The translations under genes and the position numbers were made by a program. 59,335 bases of DNA from Myxococcales bacterium (GTDB lineage Bacteria > Myxococcota_A > Polyangia > Palsa-1104): NCBI GenBank assembly GCA_028287105.1, contig JAQBQH010000044.1, positions 1 through 59,335 on the forward strand. Direction: 5' to 3'. Below the pieces are notes generated by a model, which saw only the letters and a list, made by a program, of their open reading frames with translations, was not told the DNA's origin and did not search any database. Positions 34,422 through 44,846 of the stretch are shown here, piece by piece (positions within the stretch are counted from its first letter, which is position 1; each line of letters opens with the position of its first letter).

Positions 34422-37400
34422 TCAGCGGCGGGGCCGAAGCGGGCTCTCGAGCGGATGGACCGTGTCGATCTCCGCCGTCGTCGTCTCGCGCAACCATGCG
34501 CGCACGGCTGCCGGATCGGTCGGCATCGCCGGCGGCAGCTCCGTGCTCCACAGTCGGACCGTGCCGTCGCCGCTCGCGCTGGCCAAGAGGCGCCCATCGG
34601 GCGCGAGCGCGACCTCGTGGATCGTATCCTCGTGCCCGCGCAGGATGCGCACGCGCCCGTCCAGCAGCGACCACAGCCGGATCGTGTGATCGGGCCCGGT
34701 GGTGAAGAGCGTGTGACCGTCTTGCGTGAAACCGACCGACGTGACGCCGTGCTCATGGCCGCGGAAGACACGCACCTCGGTGCCCTTGGCCACGTCCCAG
34801 ACGCGCGCGGTTCGATCTTCGCTCACCGACGCCAGCCAGCGTCCATCGGGAGAGAACGCGAGGTCGTAGACCTCCATGTCGTGGCCGGCGAGCGACCGCA
34901 CCTCACCGCTACCGATGTCGAGCAACTTGATCGTCCGGTCGACATCGGACGATGCCAGCCGTGTGCCGTCCGGCGAGAAGACAATCGCGTCGAGCCCGGC
35001 GACATGCGTGTATCGCACCCGGCGGCTGCAATCGCTCGCCCGCACCAGCTGCACGGCGTGAGCGTCGCTGTACGCCATCAGCGCGCCGTCGGGCGAAAAG
35101 GTCATGAGGCCGAGATCGGTGCCGTCGACGCGGCAGCGCACCTTGCCCGACGGCAGCTCGACGAGCACGGCGCGCGCGGTCCCCTCCCCTACCGACGCCA
35201 CGCCGCCGTCCGTCGACAGCGCGATGCGATACCCGGCCGCATGCGCATCCAGCACGCGGCTGGTCTGCTTGTCGAGATCCCACCACCGCAACGTGCGATC
35301 GACGGCGCTGAGCGACAAGAGCGCACGTCCGCCCGGCAGGTACTTGACGCGCTCGACCGCGCCCTGATGACGGCCGAGGCTGCGCATCTCGCCGGTGGCG
35401 AGCTGCCACCGACGCAGCGCCCCGTCCATGCCACCGACGGTGATCTCGGAGCCGTCCGGCGAGAAGGCGAGCGTCGCACCACCCCCGTCGGCGCCGCGCA
35501 GCACGCGCTCTGAACGCGCCGCGACGCGCCAGACCCGCACCGTGCCGTCCTGGCTCGACGACGCCAGGCGGGTGCCGTCCGGCGAAAAGCGGAGAAACTC
35601 GAGGCTACCGCGATGCCCCACGAGCGTCTGGATCTGGCCACTCGCCTCGTCCCAGATCCGCACGATTCCATCGGCGCCGCCGTAGGCGATCAGGCCCCCG
35701 CGCGGCGCCACGGCCACGCACTCGAGGGCGGTGGCCACTCGCGGCAGCGTCCGATGGCGCCCGGTCGCGAGGTCCCAGCGCTCGACGGCGCTCTCGCTGT
35801 TGCCGACCAGCGCGCGTCCGTCGGGGCTGAAGCCGAGCTGCAACAGCGGCTCCGGCGAGTGGATGACGCGCGCGCTCCCCGTCGCCAGATTCCACACGCG
35901 CACGGTCTTGTCGCGTGAGCCCGAGGCGAGGGTCGCACCGTCGGGCGCGAAGGCGAGCGCCCAGACTGCGAGCGTATGGCCGCTGAGCGTGCGCGTCGCA
36001 CCGGTCGCGACATTCCATAAGCGGATCAGGTTGTCCTTGCCCGCTGACGCGACCCAGCGGGCGTCGGGCGAGATGGCGACGTCGAGCACCGAGCCGTCAT
36101 GCGTGCCGAGCACCCGCGGATGCGAAGCATTGCCGTTTTCGTCGAGCTGCCACGCGCGCACGGTGTGATCGTAGCTGCCGGAGACCAGGAGGTGCCCGTC
36201 GGAGGAGATCTCGACGTCGTTGACCGGCCCCGAGTGTCCGGCGAGAACGTGTACCGCGCCGGTGGCCGGGTTCCACAGCTGCACCATCCGGTCGACGCTG
36301 CCCGCCGCCAGCCAGCGCCCATCGGGGCTGAACGAGATCCCCTCGGACGAGCTGGAGCTCACGCGCCAGACGTGCTCCGACACGCCGCGGCTGGTGGCGT
36401 CGGTCGCCAGGGCCGGCACGTCGCCCCAATCGGCGGCGTTGGCAGGATAGCGCTTGAGCCACGCCAGTGTCGCCGTTGGATCGGTGTGCAGCGCCGCCCG
36501 CGCGTTCAACAGGAGCAGCTCGTTGCTGGTCGTCTCCGCGCGCTGTCGCGCGGCCTCGGCGCTCTGCCGCTGGCCTTCGGCGACGGCGCGCTGCGCCTCC
36601 GCCATGTGCTGCGCGCGAACGACGCGCGCCACGCTCACCGCGCCGGTCAGCCCGACGGCGACGAGCGCGACGATCGCGGTCGCCACCAGCGCGCGATGCC
36701 GGCGCGTCCAGCGCTCGACCCGGTGCCACAACGAGTATCGGTGCGCGCTCACCATCTGGCCCGTCTGGAAGCGCTTGAGATCCTCGGCGAACGCCTTGGC
36801 GCTGGCATAGCGCTGTTCGCGCCTGGGGGCCATCGCCGTGCGCGCGATCGCCACCAGCTCAGGCGGGACGTCGGGGCGACGGACGTCGAGAGGCACGACG
36901 ATGCGATTACCGACGACGGCCCATGACGGAGTGACGGCCCTCGTGTCCTCGTCCTCGTCCTCGGTGTCGACCTCCTTGCCGGGGCGCGGCAGCGGCGCGC
37001 CGGCCGAGGCGCCGGCCATGACGTAATAGAGCATGCCGCCGAGCGCGTAGATGTCGGCGCGCGCATCGACGGCTTCGCCTGCGGCCTGCTCCGGCGCCAT
37101 GAAGGCCGGCGTACCCACGATCAACGGCTCGGATCCGTCGGCGGGCCGCTCCAGAAAGCTCCCGTCGGCATCGACCTCGGCCGCGATCCCCCAGTCGATG
37201 AGCACGGCCTCGCCGAACTGCCCGATGATGGCGTTGTCCGGCTTGATGTCGCGGTGGATGACGCCGCGGCTGTGCGCGTAGGCAACCGCTTCCGCGATGG
37301 TGACGATGTGCGGCAAGAGACCCAGCCGGTCGCTCAGGTTCCGCTGCCCGCGCGCCAGTGACGTCAACTGCTGCCCCGAGATCAGCCGCATCGAGTAGAA

Positions 37401-37748
37401 CGGCTTGCCGTCGGGCCACCGACCCGCCTCGTAGACCGGGACGATGGCTGGATGGTCGATGCGCGCGGTGATGAGCGCTTCGCGCACGAAGCGGCGCTCG
37501 AGCTCCGGATCGTGCTTGAGGAGCTCCTTGACGGCGACGGCACGGCCCATCGCCTTGTCGACCGCGCGGAGCACGCGCCCCAGGCCACCGCGCCCGAGCT
37601 CCCCTTCCATCACGTACTTCTGCTCCGGCACCGTAGGGAGCGGCGCGAGCTGGTCGGCGTCGACCGCGTCCGGTTTACCCAACTCGACGGTGTGAGTAAG
37701 CGCGTCGGGTGGCACACGATCGCGAGGTCTTTGCATGCCTGCGATCAT
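34422..37748 (-). CDS. Ser/Thr protein kinase with transmembrane segment and WD40 repeats
   Basis: Codes for 1108 residues from ATG 37748; a second ATG at 37736 is possible. The kinase domain has LGRGGLGRV, Lys74 in VAVK and HRDIKPDN. The metal-binding DFG reads DWG, a variant seen in other bacterial kinases that stay active. A single hydrophobic segment (VATAIVALVAVGLTGAVSV) near residue 340 is followed by a short coiled coil. About 14 WD40 repeats complete the protein, seen as recurring FSPDG and (V/I)RxW units, probably forming two propellers. It would sense or scaffold on the far side of the membrane, or be cytoplasmic with an anchor; topology is uncertain. It converges with the PilZ gene, 18 bases apart. 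Confidence 0.88.
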   Translation of the reverse strand: MIAGMQRPRDRVPPDALTHTVELGKPDAVDADQLAPLPTVPEQKYVMEGELGRGGLGRVLRAVDKAMGRAVAVKELLKHDPELERRFVREALITARIDHPAIVPVYEAGRWPDGKPFYSMRLISGQQLTSLARGQRNLSDRLGLLPHIVTIAEAVAYAHSRGVIHRDIKPDNAIIGQFGEAVLIDWGIAAEVDADGSFLERPADGSEPLIVGTPAFMAPEQAAGEAVDARADIYALGGMLYYVMAGASAGAPLPRPGKEVDTEDEDEDTRAVTPSWAVVGNRIVVPLDVRRPDVPPELVAIARTAMAPRREQRYASAKAFAEDLKRFQTGQMVSAHRYSLWHRVERWTRRHRALVATAIVALVAVGLTGAVSVARVVRAQHMAEAQRAVAEGQRQSAEAARQRAETTSNELLLLNARAALHTDPTATLAWLKRYPANAADWGDVPALATDATSRGVSEHVWRVSSSSSEGISFSPDGRWLAAGSVDRMVQLWNPATGAVHVLAGHSGPVNDVEISSDGHLLVSGSYDHTVRAWQLDENGNASHPRVLGTHDGSVLDVAISPDARWVASAGKDNLIRLWNVATGATRTLSGHTLAVWALAFAPDGATLASGSRDKTVRVWNLATGSARVIHSPEPLLQLGFSPDGRALVGNSESAVERWDLATGRHRTLPRVATALECVAVAPRGGLIAYGGADGIVRIWDEASGQIQTLVGHRGSLEFLRFSPDGTRLASSSQDGTVRVWRVAARSERVLRGADGGGATLAFSPDGSEITVGGMDGALRRWQLATGEMRSLGRHQGAVERVKYLPGGRALLSLSAVDRTLRWWDLDKQTSRVLDAHAAGYRIALSTDGGVASVGEGTARAVLVELPSGKVRCRVDGTDLGLMTFSPDGALMAYSDAHAVQLVRASDCSRRVRYTHVAGLDAIVFSPDGTRLASSDVDRTIKLLDIGSGEVRSLAGHDMEVYDLAFSPDGRWLASVSEDRTARVWDVAKGTEVRVFRGHEHGVTSVGFTQDGHTLFTTGPDHTIRLWSLLDGRVRILRGHEDTIHEVALAPDGRLLASASGDGTVRLWSTELPPAMPTDPAAVRAWLRETTTAEIDTVHPLESPLRPRR

Positions 37749-37752
37749 CTTA

Positions 37753-37794
37753 TCACGCTGCCAGCCTGCCAGCCCGACCTGTCACGCTGCCAGC
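37753..37794. repeat. Two 13-base direct repeats upstream of the WD40 kinase gene
   Basis: TCACGCTGCCAGC occurs at 37753-37765 and again at 37782-37794, 29 bases apart. They lie in the divergent gap shared with the transporter gene, immediately upstream of the kinase start, so they may be regulator half-sites. No protein can be named. Confidence 0.45.
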
Positions 37795-37945
37795 TCGACG
37801 GGCTCTTCCTGGCCGCCAGGCCGACGGCGCGCCTGGACGCCCGGCGGACACGCGGCGGCAAGCTCGTCGAACCATCGACCTGGCACGAAAGCGGCTCCCC
37901 TGACGATCGTTTTCCGAAAACGCTCGTTCGAGAGGAGAAAGCGCC

Positions 37946-39289
37946 ATGGCCGAGTCGCCGACCGTCACGTCGAATCGATGGCTGATCGCCACTGCGGGGA
38001 CGGTCGTCATGATCTGTCTCGGATTCGTCTATGCATGGAGCATCTTCACGACGCCGCTCATCGCCATCTTCCACTGGTCCAACACCGTCACCACCTGGAC
38101 CTTCGCGCTGGCGATCTTCGCGCTCGGCTGGGGCGCCGTCCTCGGCGGCCGTTGGCAGGACAAGGTCGGTCCACGCGTCGTCACGCTCGTCGGCGTGCTC
38201 CTGTGGGGCCTCGGCAACCTGCTCGCCGGCCTCGGCACCGAGCGCTTCGGCGCGCCCTGGCTCTACGCCACGTACGGCATCATGGGCGGCCTCGGCAACG
38301 GCATGGCGTACATCACGCCCGTCGCCGTGGCGACCAAATGGTTCCCCGACAAGCGCGGGCTCGGCAGCGGCATGGTCGTGATGGGCTTCGGTCTCGGCGC
38401 GTTCTTCTACAACCAGATCGTCCCGCGCATCGCCTCCTTCGCCACCGCGGCGAAGCACGCCAGCGCCTACGTCAACGCGCGCACCGCCGCGCTCAAAGCG
38501 GGGCTGCCGTTCGATCCGACGCAGCATGCGATGTCGCGCGCCGACGTCGCCGCCACGCTGCACGTCTTCGTCGTCTCGGGCCTGATCATCGCCGTCGTCG
38601 GCGGCCTCGCCGCGGCGGTCTTGCGCAATCCGCCGGCCGGCTACGCGGTGGCACGCACCGCCGCGGACGCCTCGGCACGCAGCTACGCACCGCGCGAGGT
38701 GCTGCGCACGCCCCAGTTCTATTTTCTCTGGTTGATGCTGTTCTTCAACGTCACCGCCGGCATCTTGATCATCAGCAACGCCGTCCCGATCTACGGTGAG
38801 CTCACAGGCGCCGCCGTCGTCCTGGCCGCGCAGATCTACGGCCTGCTCGCCATCTTCAACGGCTTGGGAAGATTCTTCTGGGGCGCCGTCTCCGATCGCA
38901 TCGGCCGCAACCTGGCCTACGCCCTGCTCCTCGGGATTCAGGCCGTCATCTTCTTGCTGATGGGCCACCTGCACTCGATGGCGCTCGTCGGCTGCTGCTT
39001 CGCGATCGTGCTTTTGTGCTACGGCGGCGGCTTCGGCACGATGCCCTCGTTCAACGCCGACTACTTCGGCACCCGCCACCTTGGAACCAACTACGGGATG
39101 ATCCTGACCGCCTGGGGATTCGGAGGGATCGTCGGCCCCCTGATCGGATCGTTCATTCGCGATCGCACCGGCTCGTTCAACGGCGCGCTCCTGCCGGTGG
39201 CCATCATGCTGCTCGCAGCGATGGTCCTCCCGTTGGTCACGCACAAGCCGCGCGAGCGGCTGGGCCACGCGATGCCCGCCCCGACCTGA
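37946..39289 (+). CDS. Major facilitator transporter, oxalate/formate antiporter family
   Basis: Codes for 447 residues with 12 predicted hydrophobic segments. The N-terminal RWLIATAGTVVMICLGFVYAW and WQDKVGPR between segments 2 and 3, plus DRIGR at the equivalent loop in the second half, fit the OFA branch of MFS. The family exchanges oxalate, formate or other small monocarboxylates. The formate dehydrogenase downstream makes formate or oxalate uptake attractive, though specificity cannot be read directly. GAGAGGAGAAAG precedes the ATG. The gap to the porin gene is 66 bases. Confidence 0.8.
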   Translation: MAESPTVTSNRWLIATAGTVVMICLGFVYAWSIFTTPLIAIFHWSNTVTTWTFALAIFALGWGAVLGGRWQDKVGPRVVTLVGVLLWGLGNLLAGLGTERFGAPWLYATYGIMGGLGNGMAYITPVAVATKWFPDKRGLGSGMVVMGFGLGAFFYNQIVPRIASFATAAKHASAYVNARTAALKAGLPFDPTQHAMSRADVAATLHVFVVSGLIIAVVGGLAAAVLRNPPAGYAVARTAADASARSYAPREVLRTPQFYFLWLMLFFNVTAGILIISNAVPIYGELTGAAVVLAAQIYGLLAIFNGLGRFFWGAVSDRIGRNLAYALLLGIQAVIFLLMGHLHSMALVGCCFAIVLLCYGGGFGTMPSFNADYFGTRHLGTNYGMILTAWGFGGIVGPLIGSFIRDRTGSFNGALLPVAIMLLAAMVLPLVTHKPRERLGHAMPAPT

Positions 39290-39355
39290 TCCGCGATATC
39301 GATTCGATCGTTCAATACGGGTGCGCTCGCGTGCATAGCTTTTCGCAACTCACCC

Positions 39356-40726
39356 ATGCGTACCCGAGCGCCGCATCTGTTCGTGCTTCTCGTCGTGGCG
39401 TTCGCCTCCGTGGCGGCGCGGGTAGCATCGGCGCAGCAGCCACCGGCGCAGCAGCCGCCGGCACCGCCACCGTCGGAGGCGCCGGCGGCGAGCGCCGCGC
39501 CGTCGCCGCTGGCGTCGACGGTGGCACCGCCATCGGCCGCCGCGCCCGCGCCCAAGGTCTCCTTCACGGTCAAGCCCTACGGTCTCATCACCCTCACCGC
39601 GAGCTACCTCATCGGCAACAGCAGCAACAACCCCGACGTGCCCGAGTGGGCGACCGCGGGCCCAAGTGCCTTTTACTTCACCGTACGACAGACGCGACTC
39701 GGTGTGCGCGGCTCGTGGGACGCGCCGCCGAGCCGGCTGCATGTCCAAAAGGTCGCCGGCCTCATCGAGGCCGACTTCTACGGCGGCTTCCTCGGTCAGG
39801 GCGTCGCCTACTTCTTTCCCGTCCCGCGGTTGCGCCTGGCCACCGCCACCGTCGAGTGGCACACGGTCCGCTTCTCGTTCGGGCAGGACTGGTCGGTGCT
39901 GGCGCCGCTCAACCCCGACACGGCGCTGCACGTCGCCGTGCCCGGCTTCACCAGCAGCGGAAACCTGTGGGCGCGCGTGCCGCAGCTACGCGTGGACGGC
40001 GTCGTCCGTTTCGGCCGGCACGGCGCCGAGCACAAGTGGCGCCTGCTCTGGACCGCGGCGCTCGTCGCCGAAGTGCAGGCCGACGCCATCGCCACCGCGC
40101 AGAACGCGTTCACCGGCGTGCGCATCCCCGAGGGTGGCGAGAACGCGCTCGCGCCCGCCGGTGAAGCGCGCGTCGCCATCGGGCACGATCTGTACGACAA
40201 GTCCCTCGAGATCGGCGTCTCCGGACACCTCGGCAACCGCAACATCGCATTCACCGGCGGTAGGACCGCACGGCTCAACGGCGCCGTGGCCGTCGACGTG
40301 ACGCTGCCCCTGCCGTTGCGCTTATCGCTCAAGGGCGAGGCCTACTGGGGCAGCGGGCTCGACGCTTTCTTCGGCGGCATCGTCCAGGGCATCGCGTTTA
40401 CGACCGATCCTGCGACGGGCGCCATCGCCACCGTCGGCAACGGCATCGCCGACGCCGGCGGCTGGGCCCAGCTCTCGTGGGCGGCGCTCAAGTGGCTGAC
40501 CCTCTACGCCGGCGGCGGCGCCGACAAACCGAAGACCGTGGATCTGATCGTGGCCAACGCGGCGACCAATCGCACGCTCAACGCCGCGTTCTATGGCGAG
40601 CTGTCGGTCGAATTCGCGCGCGGCTTCGCGCTGTGGCTCGAGTACGACTTCATGCACACCGAGTTCCAGGCGGCGCCGACCCAACGGACCCACGTGCTGG
40701 CGCTGGCGGGACAGCTCACGTTCTGA
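39356..40726 (+). CDS. Porin-like outer-membrane beta-barrel protein
   Basis: Codes for 456 residues. A signal peptide (MRTRAPHLFVLLVVA to ASAQ) is followed by a Pro/Ala/Gln-rich spacer to about residue 65. Alternating hydrophobic and polar strands then continue to a terminal Phe (LALAGQLTF), the usual signature for outer-membrane barrel insertion. Strand content and length fit a 14-18 strand porin. It sits between the transporter and formate dehydrogenase genes, so it may admit the substrate to the periplasm. No specific family name is claimed. Confidence 0.72.
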   Translation: MRTRAPHLFVLLVVAFASVAARVASAQQPPAQQPPAPPPSEAPAASAAPSPLASTVAPPSAAAPAPKVSFTVKPYGLITLTASYLIGNSSNNPDVPEWATAGPSAFYFTVRQTRLGVRGSWDAPPSRLHVQKVAGLIEADFYGGFLGQGVAYFFPVPRLRLATATVEWHTVRFSFGQDWSVLAPLNPDTALHVAVPGFTSSGNLWARVPQLRVDGVVRFGRHGAEHKWRLLWTAALVAEVQADAIATAQNAFTGVRIPEGGENALAPAGEARVAIGHDLYDKSLEIGVSGHLGNRNIAFTGGRTARLNGAVAVDVTLPLPLRLSLKGEAYWGSGLDAFFGGIVQGIAFTTDPATGAIATVGNGIADAGGWAQLSWAALKWLTLYAGGGADKPKTVDLIVANAATNRTLNAAFYGELSVEFARGFALWLEYDFMHTEFQAAPTQRTHVLALAGQLTF

Positions 40727-40746
40727 CGCGAAGGAGGAGGTCGACG

Positions 40747-43700
40747 GTGGCTGACAATGGGAACGGGAAGCGCGCCGGCGGCTGGCCGCTGTTGCGGCAG
40801 ATTCGCGAGCGCGACCTCGGCGGCCTCGGCGAAACGGCGTATTCGCCGCGCACCCAGGCGCTGCACGCACGCACGCGCGACGCCGATCGCGTGGTGCGCT
40901 CGGTGTGCCCGTACTGCGCCGTCGGCTGCGGGCAGCTCGTCTACGTCAAGAACGAGAAGATCATCGACATCGAAGGCGATCCCGATTCGCCGATCTCCGA
41001 AGGCTGCCTGTGCCCCAAGGGTCAGGCGACCTTTCAGCTCGTCACCGGATCGCAACGGGTCCAACAGGTCCTGTATCGCAAACCGTATGCAAAAGAGTGG
41101 GAGACGATCCCGCTCGAGCGCGCGATGGAGATGATCGCCGAACGGGTCAAGCGCGCGCGCGAGGAGACCTGGCAGGAGGAAGACGAAACCGGGCGCAAGG
41201 TCCGTCGCACGCTCGGCGTGGCGCACCTCGGCGGCGCCACGCTCGACAACGAAGAGAACTACCTCATCAAAAAATTGTTCAGCACGCTCGGCATCGTGCA
41301 GGTGGAGAACCAGGCGCGAATATGACACTCGTCCACGGTCCCCGGTCTGGGGATCTCGTTCGGTCGCGGCGGTGCCACCACGTTTCTGCAGGATCTGCAG
41401 AACGCCGATTGCATCGTCATTCAAGGCTCGAATTTCGCCGAGTGCCATCCGGTCGGCTTCCGCTGGGTCATGGAGGCGCGCCGTCGCGGCGCGACCATCA
41501 TCCACGTCGATCCGCGCTTCACGCGCACCAGCGCCATGGCCAACGTCCACGTGCCCATCCGCGTCGGCTCGGATATCGCGTTTCTCGGCGGAATCGTCCG
41601 CTACATATTGAATAACGAGCGGCACTTTCACGAGTACGTCGTCAACTACACCAACGCGGCGTCGATCATCAGCGACGAGTTCCGCGACGTCGAGGATCTC
41701 GACGGGCTCTTCAGCGGCTGGGATCCGGAGCATGGCAAGTACGAGGTCGAGAGCTGGCAATACGAGGGCGTCGACAGCATCGTCCCGGCGGCCGGGCACA
41801 AGGAGGCGGTCGGCCTGCCCGGCGGCGGCGGACCGGGTCGGCCGCGCCAGGAGCGGCGGCTCGCCGAGGAGCGCGACGAGACGCTGCGGCATCCGCGCTG
41901 CGTGTTCCAGATCCTGAAGCGACACTTCGCGCGCTATACGCCGGAGATGGTCGAGCAGATCTGCGGCGTGCCGCCCGACCAATTCCTGCACGTGGCCGAG
42001 ACGCTCTGCGCCAACTCGGGGCGCGATCGCACCAGCGCTTTCGCCTACGCCGTCGGTTGGACGCAGCATTCGGTCGGCGTGCAGTACATTCGGACCGCGT
42101 CGATCATCCAGCTGCTTTTGGGAAACATGGGTCGCCCGGGTGGCGGGATCCTGGCGTTGCGCGGCCACGCGTCGATCCAGGGCTCGACCGACATCCCGAC
42201 ACTCTACGATCTCCTGCCCGGCTACCTGCCGATGCCGCACGCGACCTACGGGGCGGATCTCGCGCGCTACATCGAGGCCAATCAAGCGGCGACGGGCTGG
42301 TGGAGCGAGTTCCCCAAGTACATCGTGTCGCTCCTCAAGGCGTGGTACGGCGACGCGGCTACCAAGGACAACGATTTCTGCTTCAATCACATCCCCAAGG
42401 TCACCGGCGACCATTCGCACATGACCACCGTCGCCCAGATGGCCGACGGCAAGCTGGACGGCTACTTCGTCATGGGCGAAAACCCCGCGGTCGGCTCGGT
42501 GCACGGGAGCCTCCAGCGCAAAGGGCTGCGCAAGCTGAAGTGGCTGGTGGTGCGTGATTTCGTGCTGCTCGAGACGGCCGACTTCTGGCGAACCGGGCCG
42601 GAGATCGAAAGCGGCGAGGTCTCGCCCGAGGAGATCGGGACCGAGGTCTTCTTCATGCCCGCCGCCGCGCACACCGAGAAGAGCGGCGACTTCACCAACA
42701 CGCAGCGGCTCCTGCAGTGGCACCACAAGGCGGTCGAGCCGCAGGGCGACGCGCGCAGCGAGCTCGGGTTCATGTACCACCTCGGCCGGCGCTTGAAGCA
42801 GCTCTACGCCGCGTCGACCGATCCCAAGGACGCGCCGATCCGCGACCTGAGATGGGACTACCCGACCGAGGGGCCGCACGACGAGCCCAACGCCGAAGCG
42901 GTGCTCGCCGAGATCAGCGGCTACACCGTCAGCGACGGCAAACCGGTGCCCGGCTTCGCGCAGCTCGCGGCCGACGGCTCGACCGCGTCCGGTTGCTGGA
43001 TCTACTCGGGCGCATATCGCGACGGCGTCAACCAGACGGCGCGACGGAGGCCGCGCACCGAGCAGTCCTACGTCGCGCCCGAGTGGGCCTGGTCGTGGCC
43101 GGCCAACCGCCGCCTCTTGTACAACCGCGCCTCGGCGGCTCCCGACGGCACGCCGTGGTCGGAGCGCAAGAAGTACGTCTGGTGGGACGCCGGCCAGGGG
43201 CGCTGGACCGGCCTCGACGTGCCCGACTTCATCGCCGACCGCGCGCCATCGTATCGGCCCGGGGAGCACGACCTCGGCACCAGATCGATCTCGGGCATCG
43301 ACCCGTTCATCATGCAGGCCGACGGCAAGGGTTGGCTGTTCGCGCCGAGCGGGCTCCTCGACGGGCCGCTGCCGACGCACTACGAGCCGCAAGAGTCGAT
43401 CGTGCAGAACTTCCTCTATCGGCAGCAGTGCAACCCGGCGCGTCACGAGTGGCGGCGCCGGGACAACCCGTATCATCGAGCGTTCGACGATCCGCGCTTC
43501 CCGTACCTCTTGACCACGTTCCGCCTGACCGAGCACCACACCGCAGGCGGCATGAGCCGCTGGCTGTCATGGCTGAGCGAGCTGCAGCCCGAGATGTTCT
43601 GCGAGGTCTCGCCGGCGCTCGCCGCCGATCGGGGGCTGCGTCACGGCGGCTGGGCGACGGTGACGACCGCGCGCGCCGAGATCGAGTGTCGCGTCTTGGT

Positions 43701-44040
43701 GACCAGGCGGATGGCTTCCTTGCGGGTCGGCGGCCGGCGCATCGAGCAGATCGGCCTGCCCTACCACTGGGGCTACACGGGCCGCGTCAGGGGCGACATC
43801 GCCAATGACCTGTTCGCGTTCGTCGCCGATCCGAACGTGCTCATTCCGGAATCGAAGGTCGCGACCGGCAACATCACCGCCGGGCGGCGCGCGCAGGCCG
43901 GGGCGGCGCGCCGGCGACAGCTCGCCATGGCCGCCGGCGACGCGACGATGGCCGAAGCGGCGCGTCGCTCGCACGAGGCACCCTTGCGCGGCGCCGGACC
44001 GCCGCTCGATCAACCCAGCATCTTGGAGCCAAAGAGCTAG
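40747..44040 (+). CDS. Formate dehydrogenase alpha subunit, selenocysteine-containing
   Basis: Codes for 1097 residues with the in-frame TGA at 41323-41325 read as selenocysteine (residue 193). The surrounding residues are QARI-U-HSSTVPGL, matching the catalytic U-H pair of molybdopterin formate dehydrogenases (E. coli FdnG has U196). Cys54, Cys57, Cys61 and a Cys in CLCPKG bind the N-terminal 4Fe-4S cluster. The GTG start follows AAGGAGGAGG (40731-40740). It oxidises formate to CO2 at a Mo or W bis-pterin centre. No twin-arginine signal is present, unlike periplasmic FDH-N, so a cytoplasmic location is possible unless the start is mis-set. The genes for subunits beta and gamma follow directly. 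Confidence 0.92.
41323..41363 (+). promoter_or_regulatory. Bacterial SECIS element with selenocysteine UGA
   Basis: After the UGA at 41323-41325, 18 bases precede the loop GGTCT (41344-41348). The loop is closed by CCCC (41340-41343) and GGGG (41349-41352). E. coli fdhF has the same GGUCU apical loop at the same 18-base distance, bound there by SelB. This argues against a nonsense mutation. Confidence 0.88.
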
Positions 44041-44042
44041 CC

Positions 44043-44846
44043 ATGAGCCGCATGGGATTCTTCACCGACTCGACGCTGTGCATCGGCTGCAAGGCGTGCG
44101 AGGTCGCGTGCAAACAGTGGAACCAGCTCCCCGACGACGGCTTCGTCTTCACCGGGCTGTCGTACGACAACACCGCGCACCTCGGCGCATCGACCTGGCG
44201 TCACGTCGCCTTCGTCGAGCGCGATAAGCCCCTGTCGCAGCAGCGCGCCGGGGTCGGTGACTTTTCGTGGCTGTTGTCGTCGGACGTATGCAAGCACTGC
44301 GAGCGCGCAGGCTGCCTCGAGAACTGCCCGACCGGCGCCATCGTGCGCACCGAGTTCAACACCGTGTACGTGCAGCCCGACATCTGCAACGGCTGCGGCT
44401 ATTGCATCGTCGGCTGTCCGTTCGGCGTCATCGACCGGCGCGAGGACGACGGGCGCGCCTGGAAGTGCACGCTCTGCTACGACCGGCTCAAGGACGACCT
44501 CGAGCCGGCGTGCGCGAAATCGTGTCCGACCGATTCCATCCTGTTCGGCGAGATCGACGAGCTGCGCGACGTGGCCCGTGCGCGACTCTCGACGCTGCAC
44601 GCCCAGGGCGTCGGCGAAGCGTATCTCTACGGCGCCAGCGCCGAGGATCAGCCCGGCACCGGCGGGCTCAACGCCTTCTTCCTGCTGGTCGACCGCCCCG
44701 AGGTCTACAACCTGCCGCCCGATCCGATCGCCCCGCAGCTCAAGCAGGGCGACGCCTGGCGGATGGTCGGCGTCGGCGCCCTGGCGATGGCGGCCGTGAC
44801 GCTCTTCGCCGCCTTCAGCCCGCCAGCCTCGAGGAGGCTCCGATGA
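44043..44846 (+). CDS. Formate dehydrogenase beta (iron-sulfur) subunit
   Basis: Codes for 267 residues. Four Cys-rich motifs for 4Fe-4S clusters are visible: CIGCKACEVAC, CKHCERAGCLENC, CNGCGYCIVGC, and CTLCYDR with the downstream CAKSC. A single C-terminal hydrophobic segment (MVGVGALAMAAVTLFAAF) anchors it to the membrane, as in FdnH. It passes electrons from the alpha subunit to the membrane subunit. It starts two bases after the alpha stop and overlaps the next gene by four. Confidence 0.92.
   Translation: MSRMGFFTDSTLCIGCKACEVACKQWNQLPDDGFVFTGLSYDNTAHLGASTWRHVAFVERDKPLSQQRAGVGDFSWLLSSDVCKHCERAGCLENCPTGAIVRTEFNTVYVQPDICNGCGYCIVGCPFGVIDRREDDGRAWKCTLCYDRLKDDLEPACAKSCPTDSILFGEIDELRDVARARLSTLHAQGVGEAYLYGASAEDQPGTGGLNAFFLLVDRPEVYNLPPDPIAPQLKQGDAWRMVGVGALAMAAVTLFAAFSPPASRRLR

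Noticed and set aside
41323-41325. In-frame TGA splitting the formate dehydrogenase gene, as a pseudogene or two genes
   Set aside because: The frame continues with the conserved H-S-S-T-V segment, the codon is at the catalytic Sec position, and a SECIS hairpin with fdhF spacing follows.
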